A program made the position numbers and the translations under genes. Shown one piece after another: positions 6,762 through 13,308 of a stretch of DNA of 14,627 nt. The stretch's first letter is position 1. Each line of letters begins with the position of its first letter. Source of the stretch: an uncultured Collinsella sp. (GTDB lineage: Bacteria; Actinomycetota; Coriobacteriia; Coriobacteriales; Coriobacteriaceae); contig UQLC01000033.1 in assembly GCA_900541795.1 (NCBI GenBank), positions 1 to 14,627 on the forward strand, given 5' to 3'. The notes beneath the pieces were generated by a model that saw nothing but the letters and a program-made list of their open reading frames with translations, searched no databases and was not told the DNA's origin.

Positions 6762-6921
6762 GCGGTGGCCAGATTCCTTTGCTTCCTAGTGCGCAAGCAG
6801 CGCGGGTATCAAATGAGGATCACTGCCTCACGTGGAATCGACGGATTGAGAACTTGTTTTGATGTTGACAGGCTTTTGGCCAGTGGCTCCTATTGTCGAG
6901 TGGGAATAGCGGAAATAACGG

Positions 6922-6954
6922 CCTCCGGACCTTTGGTTCGGAGGTTTTCTTTTT
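6922..6954 (+). terminator. Rho-independent terminator
   Basis: CCTCCGGACC pairs with GGTTCGGAGG (one G-U) around a TTT loop and is followed by TTTTCTTTTT. It would end transcription coming from the fragment region before the convergent MerR gene. From 6762 to 6921 I see no gene. Confidence 0.85.
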
Positions 6955-7006
6955 CGTTCTGTTCGGAAAGAGCTCCTTGCCGGAGCCCCATGGATAGCGA
7001 ACGGCT

Positions 7007-7447
7007 TTATCGAGCGTGCGCGTTCTCGTAGGCGCCTTTGATTTCTTCCGGCAAATTGTTGGGAATCAGTGCCTTCACTCTATCCTCGTTGCCATCTTGA
7101 ATCGCCTGCTCGTAGTACCAGCATTTGAACTTCAGCATGTCCAGCGCGCGGTTCATGTTCTCGATCTCCGACTCCATGTGGGCCTTCCGCTCCTCGAACA
7201 TGGCCTTGCGCTTCGGGTAGGTCGATGGCCCCTCTGCGCACCATTCCATGAACAGACGGATGTCCTTGATCTCCATTCCCGCCTTCTTCAGGCATTCGAT
7301 GACCCGAAGCGCCTCGAGTTCCGTATCGCCGAATCGGCGAATGCCGGACGTCCGCTCCAGCCCCGGGAACAATCCCTGCTTGTCGTAATACCGCAGCGTT
7401 GAGGCGGGCAAGCCGAACATTTCCGCCACCTGTCCGATTATGTACAT
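7007..7447 (-). CDS. MerR-family transcriptional regulator
   Basis: 146 residues. The N-terminal winged helix is textbook: YIIGQVAEMFGLPASTLRYY at 2-21, then LFPGLERTSGIRRF. A long dimerisation helix follows (about 85-125), ending with KFKCWYYEQA, a pattern seen in MerR regulators of oxidoreductase operons. There is no metal-binding cysteine cluster, so it is unlikely to be a mercury, copper or zinc sensor. The ATG at 7447 follows GGAGGGGCC. The promoter region is shared with the divergent short frame and the CMD-cupin gene and contains a clear MerR-type dyad. The natural inducer is unknown; quinones or electrophiles would fit the neighbours. Confidence 0.9.
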   Translation of the reverse strand: MYIIGQVAEMFGLPASTLRYYDKQGLFPGLERTSGIRRFGDTELEALRVIECLKKAGMEIKDIRLFMEWCAEGPSTYPKRKAMFEERKAHMESEIENMNRALDMLKFKCWYYEQAIQDGNEDRVKALIPNNLPEEIKGAYENAHAR

Positions 7448-7478
7448 GGCCCCTCCGAATAAATCTCGAATTCATTCC

Positions 7479-7506
7479 TTGACCTAAAGTCAGGTTTAGG
7501 TATTAC
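7479..7506 (+). promoter_or_regulatory. MerR-type promoter and operator
   Basis: TTGACC (-35, 7479-7484) and TATTAC (-10, 7501-7506) flank the perfect dyad ACCTAAA-N6-TTTAGGT (7482-7488 and 7495-7501). An operator lying in the spacer between -35 and -10 is diagnostic of MerR regulators. The spacer as I place it is 16 bp, shorter than usual for the family, so the -10 may be a few bases off. It drives transcription rightward toward the CMD-cupin gene and sits 32 bp upstream of the merR start. Confidence 0.8.
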
Positions 7507-7552
7507 CTTCATTCTCGTCAATACAAATCGGTAGCGCAAGGGGTGGTCCGTA

Positions 7553-7651
7553 ATGGGCAAAACGGTTTTCGCCGGCGGCGTGAACGGTGTGGGCGATATC
7601 GCCGGGTATCCCGCTCTGGAACAGGTGCGACGAATGGGCATGGAAATCTAG
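7553..7651 (+). CDS. 32-residue ORF between the MerR operator and the CMD-cupin gene
   Basis: The ATG at 7553 is preceded by AGGGGTGG and encodes MGKTVFAGGVNGVGDIAGYP followed by ALEQVRRMGMEI, ending with TAG 64 bp before the next gene. It is the first frame of the MerR-controlled transcript. It may be a leader peptide, a genuine small protein, or the stub of a deleted oxidoreductase. I do not recognise it. Confidence 0.4.
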   Translation: MGKTVFAGGVNGVGDIAGYPALEQVRRMGMEI

Positions 7652-7715
7652 GCGGGCTACTTAGCCGCGTGGAGACGGATTCGTGTCCAGAACCATCGAT
7701 AGGAGGAAATCGATC

Positions 7716-8480
7716 ATGGCAATTAAGCAGACGGCAGGCAGAGATGCCCTGGGGGAGTTCGCCCCCAAGTTCGCACAGCTCAACGATGATGTGCTGTTCG
7801 GCGAGGTGTGGAGCCGGGAGGGCGAGCTTTCCTTGCGAGATCGCAGCATAGTGACGGTGGTTGCCCTAATGGCGCAGGGCCTGACGGACTCCTCGTTCCA
7901 ATATCATCTGATGTCCGCAAAGAACAACGGCGTGACCAGGGCGGAGATAGCGGAGATCCTTACGCATGCGGCGTTTTACGCAGGCTGGCCCAAGGCGTGG
8001 GCGGCCTTCCGCATGGCGAAAGAGGTCTGGGCGGATGACGATGCCGCCGACGCAAAGGCCGAGCACCAAAACGAGATGGCCTTTCCCATCGGTGCCCCTA
8101 ACGACGCATTCGCGAAGTACTTTATCGGCCAAAGCTACCTTGCGCCCCTTTCCACCGAGCAGGTCGGTGTTTACAACGTGACGTTCGAGCCCGGCTGCCG
8201 CAACAACTGGCACATCCATCACGCCAAAAGCGGTGGCGGGCAGATTCTCGTCTGTGTGGCTGGTCGAGGGTTTTACCAGGAATGGGGAAGGCCGGCACAG
8301 GAGCTGCGCCCGGGTGATGTGGTCAACATCGCCCCGGGGGTGAAGCATTGGCACGGAGCCGCGCCCGACGGCTGGTTCTCCCATCTCGCGCTGGAGGTTC
8401 CGGGCGAGGAGGCCTCCAACGAGTGGTTGGAGCCCGTGAACGACGAGGAATATCTCAAAGCGACTAACAAGGAGGTTTAA
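7716..8480 (+). CDS. Carboxymuconolactone decarboxylase (AhpD-like) - cupin fusion protein
   Basis: 254 residues with two domains. Residues 1-105 are the helical CMD/AhpD-like fold (LSLRDRSIVTVVALMAQG, then YHLMSAKNNGVTRAEIAEIL and HAAFYAGWPKAW); the CxxC of true AhpD peroxidase partners is absent. Residues about 150-230 are a cupin barrel with metal ligands HIHH (His166, His168), Gln176 in place of the usual Glu, and His211/His213 in GVKHWHG. Enzymes of this combined type occur in gut bacteria next to MerR or LysR regulators, but the substrate is not established. The ATG at 7716 has AGGAGG eight bases upstream; the in-frame upstream start at 7683 has none. The 3' end overlaps the convergent Sir2 gene by 17 bp. 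Confidence 0.85.
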   Translation: MAIKQTAGRDALGEFAPKFAQLNDDVLFGEVWSREGELSLRDRSIVTVVALMAQGLTDSSFQYHLMSAKNNGVTRAEIAEILTHAAFYAGWPKAWAAFRMAKEVWADDDAADAKAEHQNEMAFPIGAPNDAFAKYFIGQSYLAPLSTEQVGVYNVTFEPGCRNNWHIHHAKSGGGQILVCVAGRGFYQEWGRPAQELRPGDVVNIAPGVKHWHGAAPDGWFSHLALEVPGEEASNEWLEPVNDEEYLKATNKEV

Positions 8481-9327
8481 ATACCTTCGCCGTCCGCGCC
8501 GCCGAGAGCAAGGCGCCCAAGTCTGCCTGGATCGCCTCTGCCTTGCTTCCAAGTTGCAGTGGAGCCGAGTCGCCCGAGATGTTTATGCTCAGCAGGTGCG
8601 CATCCGGCAGCTTTGCGGTCATGCTCCAGAACGGGAGCGTGATGATACCGGGGGTCATCTCGCCTACGCCGAGTTCAAGGAAAAGCAACCTGCTGTCGCG
8701 GCGCTCGCGCACGAAGTTCTCGTAACGCTCGATGCTCTCGCGCCAGGCCGCGCCCTGCAGAAATGTGTCATCGCGCACCCACGGCACAAGCTGCCAGCCG
8801 CAGTGCGGGCATCGGGGGACATCCTCGCTGCGGATCTCGAACCCCGTCATGCCCACGAGCATACGCTCGACGTAGGGACTCGCGTCGAAGAGCTCGTCGC
8901 AGCATGGCTGCTTGCACTGAAGGTGCGCGAAGCTTCCCTGATAGTTGCAGGTCCTCTCGGTGGGAAACGTCTTTTCGACCTGGGTGTCCACATTGGTGCT
9001 CAGGATGAAGTAGTCCTTATGGCTGATGAGCGATCGCAGGTCGAGATAGGGCTGCGAGGCCGGCTCGCGTAGCATGAAGTCGATGTATCGCGCGTAGTAG
9101 GCCCATTGCTGCTCGAGGCTGGGGTAGAGGTGGTAAAAGCCGTCAAAAAGACTCTTGAAGCCAAAGGCTTGCTGCCAGTCCGCCATTCCGGCACGCGTCA
9201 TGCCCGCGTGGTTGTAATGGTTGAACCCGGCGGCGCTCGACATGCCCGAGCCGATGCCGACGATGATGGCGTCGGCATCGTCGATAAGGCTTCGAAGCCT
9301 ATACGCTTCCCTCTCTAGAGACGGCAT
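8464..9327 (-). CDS. Sir2-family protein, SirTM-like, with zinc module (Sir2-A)
   Basis: 287 residues. Rossmann NAD site IIVGIGSGMSSAAGF (21-35), the ribose/catalytic loop STNVDTQ (110-116), and YQG at 129-131, where ordinary sirtuins have the catalytic His in HG. Zinc cysteines are Cys138, Cys142/143, Cys173 and Cys176 (CPHC). A Gln at this place is typical of the class M (SirTM) sirtuins, which ADP-ribosylate lipoylated carrier proteins in macrodomain-linked operons. No macrodomain, GcvH-like or lipoate ligase gene is seen here. Its ATG at 9327 overlaps the stop of the middle Sir2 gene by 13 bp after GAGGAG, so the two are translationally coupled. It is the last gene of a three-gene operon. 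Confidence 0.85.
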   Translation of the reverse strand: MPSLEREAYRLRSLIDDADAIIVGIGSGMSSAAGFNHYNHAGMTRAGMADWQQAFGFKSLFDGFYHLYPSLEQQWAYYARYIDFMLREPASQPYLDLRSLISHKDYFILSTNVDTQVEKTFPTERTCNYQGSFAHLQCKQPCCDELFDASPYVERMLVGMTGFEIRSEDVPRCPHCGWQLVPWVRDDTFLQGAAWRESIERYENFVRERRDSRLLFLELGVGEMTPGIITLPFWSMTAKLPDAHLLSINISGDSAPLQLGSKAEAIQADLGALLSAARTAKVFKPPC

Positions 9328-10013
9328 TGGGTAATCTCCTCGAAAGCCGGGGCCATATCGCCGTCAACGAGAATTGTCTCGCACAAAGCGTCGGGCGCCA
9401 TGGCCTGGCTGTAGTTGAACACGATGTAGGTGGCGTGCTCGCTGTCGTTCGCGACCTGAGCGAGCATGCGCTTTATGATGCCGTTGCGCAGCCCCACGCC
9501 AAGCTCGAGAATGACAACCCTGCCATTGTGATGGACTTGCACAAGGCGTGCGAGTTCTTCGAGCTGGGCTGTAGCGAGGGCATCTGGATGAGCGAGACGC
9601 ATTTCGTCAATCGACGTGCGTATGCTCCCCTCCGTTTCGAGCACGCTGTTCTCGTTGAACCCTGCACGTGCGAAGTGTCCGTCGATATTGCACGTGATCA
9701 CGAAGGTGTCAGCGTGCTCCGTAAGATGCCGCAGCCTGTTCATGAGCGGGCTGGGCTCATACTCGACATACTCCTTTTGATGGAACCGCTCGGCCCATCG
9801 GCGTCGTACGTTTGCATCTAGAGAGGCGAGCCCCTGCAGTATGCAGCCGATGCCGTCGGCCTGGGCGAGGTCCCCGTACGCCTCTCGGAAATGGGCGTCG
9901 GCGCAGAAGAGATTGAGCCCTTCCGCCATGTCGAGCCCGTTGCTGGCGCCGATGATGACAAGATCCGCCTCGGCAAGTGCCTGGCCGATACGAACCGCTT
10001 TTACCGTTTCCAT
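9315..10013 (-). CDS. Degenerate Sir2-like protein without zinc module (Sir2-B)
   Basis: 232 residues, shorter than its neighbours. It keeps the nucleotide-binding start VIIGASNGLDMAEG (19-32) and the loop ITCNIDGHF (106-114), and ends with VVILELGVGLRNGIIKRML as in the other two copies. The catalytic position reads TEG (Glu128-Gly129) instead of QG or HG, and the whole cysteine zinc ribbon is missing (no CxxC pair). It is thus probably not a conventional deacylase; it could bind NAD or ADP-ribose, or act as a partner subunit. The gene begins 3 bp after the stop of Sir2-C and overlaps the start of Sir2-A, so the three are surely one transcript. The lack of zinc is unusual but the reading frame is intact and conserved in length. 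Confidence 0.8.
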   Translation of the reverse strand: METVKAVRIGQALAEADLVIIGASNGLDMAEGLNLFCADAHFREAYGDLAQADGIGCILQGLASLDANVRRRWAERFHQKEYVEYEPSPLMNRLRHLTEHADTFVITCNIDGHFARAGFNENSVLETEGSIRTSIDEMRLAHPDALATAQLEELARLVQVHHNGRVVILELGVGLRNGIIKRMLAQVANDSEHATYIVFNYSQAMAPDALCETILVDGDMAPAFEEITQCRL

Positions 10014-10016
10014 GCG

Positions 10017-10982
10017 CTACCTACCCAGTGTCTTGCGCACGTCGGCGAGCACGTCGGCGATATCGGCGCGAACGGCGAGCCCCCGATCCTCGATTGCACG
10101 GGGGAGAAACTGCGTCCTGTTGTTCACGGCGATGTAGCCAGCCTGCGGTAACTGCGCTGTGAGGGCCCAGAACGGCTCCTGAATAAACGCGGGCGTCATG
10201 CGGCCCACGCCCAGCTCAAGGAAGAGAATCTTCTGCCGCGCGTGCGCGTCGAGCCAGTCGGACACCTTGCGGTACTGCTCCTCGTAGAGCTCGCCCTGCA
10301 GGAAGTTGCCGTAGCCGCGAACCCAAGGGAACGCCTCTGCCCCGCAGTGCGGGCAGCGTGGCACGAGTTCTGTCGGAACCTCTAGGCCGTCTCCCATGGC
10401 CTCTACCATACGAGAGACCGGCTCGATGGCGTCCCATACCTCGTCGGTACAGCAACGGGAGCACTGGAAGAAGCGGTGGTCGCCTTGGATCTCTGCCACC
10501 TTCTCCCAAGGGTAGATTTTCATGAACTGCGTGTCCTGGTTGGTGGCGAGAACGAAGAAGTCTTTCTCGGTAAGAATGGCGTCGAGATCTTTGTAGGGCC
10601 CGCGCAGCGGGGCGTTGAGCGTGGTGTCGAGGAAGGTGGCAAGGTAGCCCCAGCGCGACTCGGCGGTGGGCCAGCGGTAGGACGACCCTTCAAAAGCGCC
10701 TCTGAAACCGTAGTGCTCGGCGAATTTGCCGAAATGCCTGCGATAGGTCGCGTTGTCCTCGTAGTAGAAGTCGCCGCCGCCCGCCGCGGAGAGTCCGGAG
10801 GCCCCGCCCACCAGCACGCAATCGGCTTCCTCGATCATCCGGGCGAAGTCCTTGATTTGCTGGTCGTAGGGCTCCGGCTCGCGGGCGCTCAGCTCATAGG
10901 GCGTGCCGCCGGTGCGGTAGGCGGCCTGATGGGAAAACGATTGGTTGGTGAGTTCGATAACGAGCCGCTCGTATAGAGTCAC
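10017..10982 (-). CDS. Sir2-family protein, SirTM-like, with N-terminal extension (Sir2-C)
   Basis: 321 residues, first gene of the Sir2 operon. NAD site VLVGGASGLSAAGG (56-69), loop ATNQDTQF (146-153), catalytic-position Gln in EIQGDHRF (Gln166), and zinc cysteines 174, 177/178, 210 and 213 in SRCC...CPHC. About 45 residues precede the Rossmann start. The start is GTG at 10982 with a weak AGAGAG ahead; an internal start would leave the ribosome site even poorer. It is related to Sir2-A throughout but clearly diverged, so the duplication is old. The operon faces the TetR gene at 11126 across 143 bp. Sir2 proteins can also be NAD-consuming antiphage effectors, but those usually lack the zinc site kept here. 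Confidence 0.85.
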   Translation of the reverse strand: MTLYERLVIELTNQSFSHQAAYRTGGTPYELSAREPEPYDQQIKDFARMIEEADCVLVGGASGLSAAGGGDFYYEDNATYRRHFGKFAEHYGFRGAFEGSSYRWPTAESRWGYLATFLDTTLNAPLRGPYKDLDAILTEKDFFVLATNQDTQFMKIYPWEKVAEIQGDHRFFQCSRCCTDEVWDAIEPVSRMVEAMGDGLEVPTELVPRCPHCGAEAFPWVRGYGNFLQGELYEEQYRKVSDWLDAHARQKILFLELGVGRMTPAFIQEPFWALTAQLPQAGYIAVNNRTQFLPRAIEDRGLAVRADIADVLADVRKTLGR

Positions 10983-10993
10983 TTGATACTCTC

Positions 10994-11023
10994 TTTCAAC
11001 TACAATAAACAGGTGTCTATAAA
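10994..11023 (+). promoter_or_regulatory. Promoter of the TetR gene
   Basis: TTTCAA (10994-10999), an 18-bp spacer and TATAAA (11018-11023). The leader would be about 95 bases. The start of the divergent Sir2 operon lies only 12 bp from the -35, so repressor binding here would affect both. Confidence 0.6.
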
Positions 11024-11027
11024 AAGC

Positions 11028-11039
11028 ATCAATGTTGAT
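11028..11039. promoter_or_regulatory. Operator candidate in the TetR/Sir2 intergenic region
   Basis: ATCAA-TG-TTGAT is a 5-bp inverted repeat placed just downstream of the TetR -10, about where transcription starts, and 46 bp from the Sir2-C start. Position fits autorepression. Confidence 0.4.
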
Positions 11040-11125
11040 TTACGTCAGAGCAATGAACAGTTTCGAGCTGCTGTCGATAAACGAGCAGCTTCTGGATATT
11101 GTTGAGCGCTGCAATTGGAGGGGCC

Positions 11126-11683
11126 ATGGAATCGGGGAAGATCGATCGTCGCCGACGCTATACGCTCTCGGTCATACGGGAGGCGTTCTTTGCGCTGCTG
11201 GCCGAGGTCGGCTTCGCGAAGATGACGGTGGCGGACATCTGCCGCTGCGCCGATATCAACCGCGGCACGTTCTATTTGCACTACGAGGACAAGTTCGCGC
11301 TGCTCGACGCGCTTATCGACGAGGCCCTGGCGGCGGCGCCCCCACTCGAGGGAACGGAGGCGGGGGCCCTCTGCCAGCGCCCGCCGGCAAACGATGACTA
11401 TTATCTGCTCTACTCGGATGACGATGCGTACACCCGGGTGGCACAGCGTGTCGTCGAGCGCGGCGCTGAGCAGATGGTTCCCTCGATCATGGAGGAGACC
11501 GGACTCTCGCGTGAGGACGCCTATCTGCTCTTCGTTCACGACGTCCAGGGAAATCTCGCGGTCAACCGCCTGCTTGGTTGGAGGCGAGGACCCGAGTTCG
11601 CCCACGCCCAGGAGCTGCTCAGCGCCTATTCCGAAGGGGGCATGCGAGCGGTATCGGCTCCTTGCACACCGATCGCGAATTAG
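11126..11683 (+). CDS. TetR/AcrR-family transcriptional regulator
   Basis: 185 residues. The TetR helix-turn-helix spans about 12-60: REAFFALLAEVGFAKMTVAD, ICRCADINRGTFYLHYEDK, FALLDAL. The C-terminal ligand and dimer domain is little conserved. The ATG at 11126 follows TTGGAGGGG; the upstream in-frame ATG at 11099 lacks a ribosome site. It is transcribed away from the three-gene Sir2 operon and is its most likely regulator, besides itself. It ends in a 4-bp tail-to-tail overlap with the cupin gene. The ligand is unknown. Confidence 0.9.
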   Translation: MESGKIDRRRRYTLSVIREAFFALLAEVGFAKMTVADICRCADINRGTFYLHYEDKFALLDALIDEALAAAPPLEGTEAGALCQRPPANDDYYLLYSDDDAYTRVAQRVVERGAEQMVPSIMEETGLSREDAYLLFVHDVQGNLAVNRLLGWRRGPEFAHAQELLSAYSEGGMRAVSAPCTPIAN

Positions 11684-12033
11684 AACATGATAGCGTCGTC
11701 GGCCGTGAAGGCATCAAGGGATCCCTGCTTGACCTGGATGCAGACGTATGTGATGCCCGAGTCGGATGCGGCGCGGAACTGACGGTGTGCGGCGGGGGAA
11801 ATGCGCAGCCAGTCGCCGGCTGCAAGCTCGATATCCTCACCGTCGATCGTGACCGAGCCCGCGCCCTCGAGCACGCCATAAATCTCCTCGTTTTCCTTGT
11901 GTGCATGGACAAACGGAACGCCAGCGCCGGCGGGAAGATTGTTGACACTCACCTCTGCCCCGGTAAGCCCGAGCACTTCGTGCAGCTCGACACGGCTCTC
12001 ATTACCGATGTGGGTCTTTGCATAATTAGCCAT
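11680..12033 (-). CDS. Small single-domain cupin protein
   Basis: 117 residues forming one cupin barrel. Metal-binding motif 1 is FVHAHKENEEIYGVLEGAG (His43, His45, Glu50) and motif 2 includes GDWLRISPAAHRQF (His83), so all four expected ligands are present. Such proteins bind iron, zinc or nickel; the substrate cannot be told and it may be a small-molecule isomerase, dioxygenase or binding protein. The start at 12033 has GAGAGGAACC just upstream. It is divergent from the HxlR gene and shares its control region, which makes it the probable HxlR target. Confidence 0.85.
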   Translation of the reverse strand: MANYAKTHIGNESRVELHEVLGLTGAEVSVNNLPAGAGVPFVHAHKENEEIYGVLEGAGSVTIDGEDIELAAGDWLRISPAAHRQFRAASDSGITYVCIQVKQGSLDAFTADDAIMF

Positions 12034-12083
12034 AATGGTTCCTCTCTTTGGGTTGATTTACCTTGCAGGCATCTCCTGCGTGA

Positions 12084-12111
12084 GTTATATTCAACGCGAA
12101 GGCGCATGCAA
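12084..12111 (-). promoter_or_regulatory. Promoter of the cupin gene
   Basis: On the minus strand TTGCAT (-35, plus 12106-12111) and TATAAC (-10, plus 12084-12089) are 16 bp apart, about 50 bp before the cupin start. The -35 touches the inverted repeats described next, so a bound regulator would block it. A small hairpin, GCAGG/CCTGC (12065-12079), lies in the leader. Confidence 0.55.
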
Positions 12112-12144
12112 ATACGAGTACGCACATATTTGTAACTGCGTACT
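12109..12144. promoter_or_regulatory. Interlocked inverted repeats, HxlR operator candidate
   Basis: Two perfect inverted repeats overlap here: CAAATA (12109-12114) with TATTTG (12127-12132), and AGTACGCA (12117-12124) with TGCGTACT (12137-12144). HxlR dimers bind such spaced dyads. The site is centred between the cupin promoter and the hxlR start, suggesting control of both genes. Confidence 0.6.
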
Positions 12145-12184
12145 TTTTTGTGAAACCGGTATGGTCAAGGAGGTCGGGTCTCCC

Positions 12185-12511
12185 ATGATGGCGAAAGAGG
12201 AACTTCCGGAGTGTCCGGTCGCAACGGCGGTAGCGCTCATTGGCGGCAAGTGGAAGTTGCTCATTATCCGTAACTTGCGCGTACGCCCCTGGCGTTTCAA
12301 CGAGTTGCGCCGCGACCTTGAGGGGATCTCTCAGAAGGTGCTTACCGACAGCCTGCGACAGATGGAGGATGATGGGCTGGTCTTTCGCCACGACTATGGC
12401 GAGAATCCTCCCCGCGTTGAGTATGGCCTTACCGAGCTCGGTCGCCAGATGATGCCCATCATGGACTCGCTCGCAGACTTCGGCGCTTATTACAAGACGG
12501 TCGTTTCGTAG
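12185..12511 (+). CDS. HxlR-family transcriptional regulator
   Basis: 108 residues from the ATG at 12185, chosen because AAGGAGG lies 11 bases upstream; an in-frame ATG at 12161 has no such site. The HxlR winged helix is clear: CPVATAVALIGGKWKLLIIR, FNELRRDLEGISQKVLTDSL, RQMEDDGLV and VEYGLTELG. Cys10 just before the first helix corresponds to the redox-active Cys of YodB/HypR-type members, which sense quinones and other electrophiles. The downstream flavoprotein reductase and the divergent cupin are the probable regulon. Confidence 0.9.
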   Translation: MMAKEELPECPVATAVALIGGKWKLLIIRNLRVRPWRFNELRRDLEGISQKVLTDSLRQMEDDGLVFRHDYGENPPRVEYGLTELGRQMMPIMDSLADFGAYYKTVVS

Positions 12512-12548
12512 CGGACACGCTGCTTGGGGGGGGCGGAGAACCGCTACG
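12507..12548. repeat. Hairpin spanning the hxlR stop
   Basis: CGTAGCGG and CCGCTACG (8 bp, perfect) enclose 26 bases with a run of eight G. There is no U-tract, so read-through to the reductase gene is likely. Confidence 0.45.
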
Positions 12549-12612
12549 AGGGTGCTAACGAAAACCTGTCCCGAATCATCGTGCGCCTGCGGCATGAAGA
12601 AGGGAGATTCCT

Positions 12613-13143
12613 ATGAATATCGTTGTATTGAGCGGCAGCCCGCGTAAGGGCGCCAATACCGACACTATGGTCGAGGCGTTTGCCGAGACCGCGCGCGAGG
12701 TCGGCCATACGGTCGAGGTCATCCGCGTTGCAGGCAAAAAGATCGCCGGCTGCCTGGGATGCCAGTACTGCCTCGCCCACGAGGGCACCTGTGTGCAGAA
12801 GGATGACATGGCCGATGTGATCGAGTCGCTGAAAGACGCCGATATGGCTGTCTTCGCTTCGCCTATCTACTGGTTTGATATTACTGCGCAGGAGAAAGCC
12901 GCTATTGACCGCCTGTACGCCTTCGGTGCCACGGGCTTCCCGTTCACCAAGACGGCCCTTTTGCTCGATAGCCACAGCGAGGGCGTCTATGATGCGGCGA
13001 TCGCTATGTACAAGTCAGCCTGTGCCTACTGCAAGTGGGAGGACCAGGGCATTGTCACCATTAGCGGCATGACCGAGCGCGACAGCATGGCCTCCTCGCC
13101 CAAGTTGGAAGAGGTGCGAGAGCTCGCTCGCAAGCTGGCCTAA
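12613..13143 (+). CDS. NADPH-dependent FMN reductase / iron-sulfur flavoprotein family
   Basis: 176 residues with a flavodoxin-like fold. The FMN phosphate loop is SGSPRKGANTD (7-17) and the second flavin loop is ASPIYWFDITAQ. Between them sits the cysteine pattern C47-x2-C50-x2-C53-x6-C60 (GCLGCQYC...C), followed by QKDDM, which in iron-sulfur flavoproteins binds a 4Fe-4S cluster. It probably passes electrons from NAD(P)H to quinones or other oxidised substrates. Start ATG at 12613 follows AAGGGAG. It comes 101 bp after the HxlR regulator in the same direction, the common arrangement for HxlR-controlled reductases. Confidence 0.85.
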   Translation: MNIVVLSGSPRKGANTDTMVEAFAETAREVGHTVEVIRVAGKKIAGCLGCQYCLAHEGTCVQKDDMADVIESLKDADMAVFASPIYWFDITAQEKAAIDRLYAFGATGFPFTKTALLLDSHSEGVYDAAIAMYKSACAYCKWEDQGIVTISGMTERDSMASSPKLEEVRELARKLA

Positions 13144-13158
13144 GGGCAAGGAGAACGC

Positions 13159-13188
13159 ATGGCAATCGATTGTAGCGCGAGCATATGA
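13159..13188 (+). CDS. Nine-residue ORF with good ribosome site
   Basis: AAGGAG followed by ATG and nine codons, MAIDCSASI, then TGA, 15 bp after the reductase stop. The good ribosome site suggests the stub of a deleted downstream gene. I see no function. Confidence 0.25.
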   Translation: MAIDCSASI

Positions 13189-13226
13189 ATAGGGGTGTAT
13201 TCCCTCAAGTGCCGTATAGAACAATT

Positions 13227-13274
13227 TTTTAACGCAGAAAAATAACTGAAAACAAATTAATCCGCGTTAAAATA
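13227..13274 (+). promoter_or_regulatory. Promoter inside a 9-bp inverted repeat
   Basis: CTGAAA (13246-13251), a 17-bp spacer and TAAAAT (13269-13274). The arms TTTTAACGC (13227-13235) and GCGTTAAAA (13264-13272) are perfect complements 28 bp apart; the right arm covers the start of the -10. Suitable for repression by a dimeric regulator; none is encoded next to it. Confidence 0.5.
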
Positions 13275-13308
13275 TTGTCAAACAGAAGTTCATGAGGGAA
13301 GGTTGCGT

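Noticed and set aside
6865..6896. TTGACA with TATTGT as a promoter
   Set aside because: The spacer is 20 bp and a terminator follows at 6922 with no gene in between.
8464..10982. Sir2 genes as an antiphage NADase defence system (ThsA or SIR2-APAZ type)
   Set aside because: Two copies keep zinc cysteines and SirTM-like motifs, and no partner such as a TIR, Argonaute or APAZ domain is present; kept only as an outside possibility.
11032..11397. Plus-strand frame starting in the TetR leader
   Set aside because: It overlaps the TetR gene in another frame and becomes Gly/Arg-rich shadow sequence; no ribosome site at its start.
12526..12533. Run of eight G as a phase-variable tract
   Set aside because: It lies between hxlR and the reductase gene, not in a coding frame or promoter spacer, so length change would have no obvious switch effect.
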